A program made the translations under genes and the position numbers. Source: an uncultured Spartobacteria bacterium (GTDB lineage Bacteria > Verrucomicrobiota > Verrucomicrobiia > Chthoniobacterales > Terrimicrobiaceae). From it: a stretch of 64,000 nt of DNA. The notes below the pieces were generated by a model that ran no database searches, was not told the origin of the DNA, and was given only the letters and a program-made list of their open reading frames with translations. The stretch's first letter is position 1. Each line of letters opens with the position of its first letter. Below, in pieces: positions 62,359 through 64,000 of the stretch. Where the stretch lies: positions 52,177-116,176 of the forward strand of contig CALCJD010000017.1 of NCBI GenBank assembly GCA_937960895.1, given 5' to 3'.

Positions 62359-62390
62359 AAAAAAGGCGTCCGGATCGGGCGCCTTTTTTT
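62359..62390 (+). terminator. Intrinsic terminator after the TIGR04073-like gene
   Basis: AAAAAAGGCG (62359-62368) pairs with CGCCTTTTTT (62380-62389), with a GC-rich loop and T-run. It starts 18 bases after the stop. The A-run/T-run symmetry means it could also act on the other strand. Confidence 0.85.
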
Positions 62391-62507
62391 GTGCCCGAAA
62401 AGCCCGACCTCCGATCCCGGACTCCGTTCCCCCCGCAGGGGACCGCCCTCAAGCCGGCCCCATCCGGCGTCAATTCAGGACAATCACCGCGGCACCGCAC
62501 GCCATCG

Positions 62508-62795
62508 TCACGGTTCGGGTGGAATCCCGGAACCCTCGGCACTGTCCGAGGCGTGCACTCCGGCCACAAAACCACATTTCCTCAGCCGGGCCACCACCTC
62601 CTCCGGATCGACCCCGGGAAGCGGCGTCAGCCGAACCTCGGCCCCGCCGATGACATCATAAATCGCCTCCTTCGCCCCCAGCGCCCCCACGGTGGTCAAT
62701 GCCCGAAGCTCGGACACCGCCGCCATCGTCCTCGTGCCAATGCGCCATCCGGTAATGCAAACCATTGCGGATCTGTGAATGTCAGTTCCCTCCAT
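62508..62795 (-). CDS. Small protein resembling the L7/L12 C-terminal fold
   Basis: 95 aa. Residues about 24-82 resemble the ribosomal protein bL12 C-terminal domain: a helix with ALTTVGALGAKEAIYDVIGG (compare LKEAKDLVE), then a strand with P-x-P-x-V-D-P-E-E-V-V-A-R-L-R-K-C-G-F (compare the EEAEEIKKKLEEAGA helix). The similarity is by eye and may be fold-level only. It is unrelated to a normal L7/L12 gene (no N-terminal domain). Alternative start: ATG at 62819. Located between the TIGR04073-like and MFS genes. Confidence 0.45.
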   Translation of the reverse strand: MEGTDIHRSAMVCITGWRIGTRTMAAVSELRALTTVGALGAKEAIYDVIGGAEVRLTPLPGVDPEEVVARLRKCGFVAGVHASDSAEGSGIPPEP

Positions 62796-62879
62796 GACCC
62801 ATCCTCTCCAATCTGCCACACAACCGATTGCAAATCCATCCGAAATTGCCGTCCCCTTTCCGGCTTCCCCAGGCTCCGC

Positions 62880-64000
62880 CTAAGTTTCGGACGCCAACAG
62901 ACGGGACGTCGATGGTTCCCTCACCGCCTTCACCCGGCGGATCAGCCAGATGCTCAACAGGCTCATCGCCACTGCGATCACGCCCAAAGCGCCCACGTGC
63001 AGCAAACTGTCCCCGGATCGAACCACCACCCGTCCGGCCAGAATGGCCGCAAGGCCGGAACACAGGTCCCTCGTGCAGGCCACAAGGCTCATGAAGCCCC
63101 CGCGCCGAACCGCAGGCACCGCCGAAGTCAACACCGCCTGCGCCGGGACATAACGCCCGCTGGCAAAAATGAAAAACAACCCCGTCAGCGCGAGACTCCC
63201 CCACGACGGCAGCGGTCCCACGTGGGTGAGCACAAAAATCACGCAGGCCGCCAACACCACCAGAAAAGTGAAAACCCGCGTCCGGCCATGACGGTCGCTC
63301 AGCCGCCCCACCCACGGCGCCGTGAAAATGGTCAGCGCACCCCCGATCATGTACACCAGCGCCAGAAGCGACTCCGGCAGCTTGAGATTGAAGACCAGAT
63401 GCGGGGACAGGAACGGAATGATGGTGAAGTGTCCAAAGACCAGCGCCACCATCAGCACAAGCCCCCGCCAGGCGTTCCGATCGCCCAGCAGTTTCACGAA
63501 ATTGCGCCACGGGGCCGGAGCGCCCGCCCCGAGATGCCCCCGCACCGGCGGCAGGGAAAAGAAAAGCAGTCCTCCCACGACCACCGCCAAGCCGGCCAGC
63601 AGGAAAAAGGGCGTTTCCCAACGGAACTGCTGGGCAAGAAAAAGCCCAAAGGGAACCCCCAGGGCCGCCGCCGCGGAAAACGACGTCATTACAATCCCCA
63701 TTGCCGCCCCGCGCCGCTCGGATGGCACCAGATCTCCCACAATGGCCAGAATCGTGGCATTGGCCACACCGCCAAACGCCCCGCAAACCGCCCGCGCCAC
63801 CAACAGCTCCCCCGCACGCTCCGCCAAGGCGCACCCCAGCGTTCCCACTATAAACCCCGCATAACACGTCAGCAGGACCGTCCGACGATCAAAACGGTCA
63901 ATGAAGGGCGCCACCAATAATCCCACCACCCCGGCCACAATCGTATAGGAGGCAATGAGCGCGCTGAATTCCGCCGCCGAAATCCCCAGCTCCCGCATCA
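62880..64000 (-). CDS. MFS transporter (5' end outside the window)
   Basis: At least 373 codons; the 5' end lies beyond base 64000. About 11 helices. The first helix of the family seems missing, and the reading is open to the window edge, so the true start is probably outside, although an ATG exists at 63998. Motif A-like DRFDRRTVLL and a second half with GRLSDRHGRTRVF (motif A repeat) are seen. Resembles drug or sugar:proton antiporters of the DHA1 type; substrate unknown. Confidence 0.82.
   Translation of the reverse strand, partial: MRELGISAAEFSALIASYTIVAGVVGLLVAPFIDRFDRRTVLLTCYAGFIVGTLGCALAERAGELLVARAVCGAFGGVANATILAIVGDLVPSERRGAAMGIVMTSFSAAAALGVPFGLFLAQQFRWETPFFLLAGLAVVVGGLLFFSLPPVRGHLGAGAPAPWRNFVKLLGDRNAWRGLVLMVALVFGHFTIIPFLSPHLVFNLKLPESLLALVYMIGGALTIFTAPWVGRLSDRHGRTRVFTFLVVLAACVIFVLTHVGPLPSWGSLALTGLFFIFASGRYVPAQAVLTSAVPAVRRGGFMSLVACTRDLCSGLAAILAGRVVVRSGDSLLHVGALGVIAVAMSLLSIWLIRRVKAVREPSTSRLLASET

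Overview
The window (GC-rich, no rRNA, no certain tRNA gene, no IS element, no CRISPR array) looks like a chromosomal segment of a member of the Verrucomicrobiota. The markers are a Minf_1886-type protein (a family largely restricted to Verrucomicrobia and Planctomycetes), an exosortase-associated TIGR04073-like protein, two PEP-CTERM surface proteins, a verrucomicrobial-style pseudopilin, a DUF1844 protein and many small FmdB-type zinc ribbons. Genes are densely packed and often joined by 1-4 base start/stop overlaps.

Layout. 1-3051: the end of a sugar ABC importer (two permeases) and a hybrid sensor kinase. 3112-12321: a metallophosphoesterase, a nucleotidyltransferase-fold protein, then trehalose/alpha-glucan enzymes (a TreS-maltokinase fusion and TreY, overlapping by 4 bases) followed by an OprB-type sugar porin. 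12433-25127: housekeeping and mixed genes (methyltransferase, BtpA family, HrpA helicase, S1/P1 nuclease, a Rieske fragment, GNAT-like and HDAC-like proteins, FmdB, ribosomal protein S14, a large coiled-coil/TPR protein, an HNH protein). 25163-30995: a class A penicillin-binding protein, a GH63-type glucosidase and a short-chain dehydrogenase.

31041-37443 (minus strand) is a tight eight-gene run: FmdB zinc ribbon, zinc-ribbon membrane protein, exported protein, tiny membrane protein, Minf_1886 protein, M16 peptidase, DUF1844 and YjbQ. It seems to be a lineage-specific envelope/proteostasis operon of unknown purpose. 37911-42188 holds an EF-hand lipoprotein and a heme uptake and use operon (hmuS-hmuT-hmuU-hmuV). 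42310-44574 holds a pseudopilin and two PEP-CTERM proteins; 44848-48280 a CydDC-like ABC exporter; 48290-48636 two tandem paralogous mini membrane proteins.

48637-53707 is the most notable part. A 655-base non-coding leader with several inverted repeats and two NrdR-box-like palindromes precedes nrdB-nrdA. The NrdB has Leu in place of the radical tyrosine and Glu as first metal ligand, the pattern of subclass Ic (Mn/Fe, Chlamydia type) ribonucleotide reductase, and NrdA appears to carry three ATP-cone regions. After it come a processive glycosyltransferase, an L,D-transpeptidase lipoprotein and a GT-C type membrane protein in one overlapping unit (54218-57766), an adenosine deaminase preceded by a Gfo/Idh/MocA-aldo/keto reductase fusion, a second HDAC-like enzyme, the TIGR04073-like protein, a small L7/L12-tail-like protein and a truncated-by-window MFS transporter.

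All functions are read from sequence motifs and family knowledge; no database search was run.
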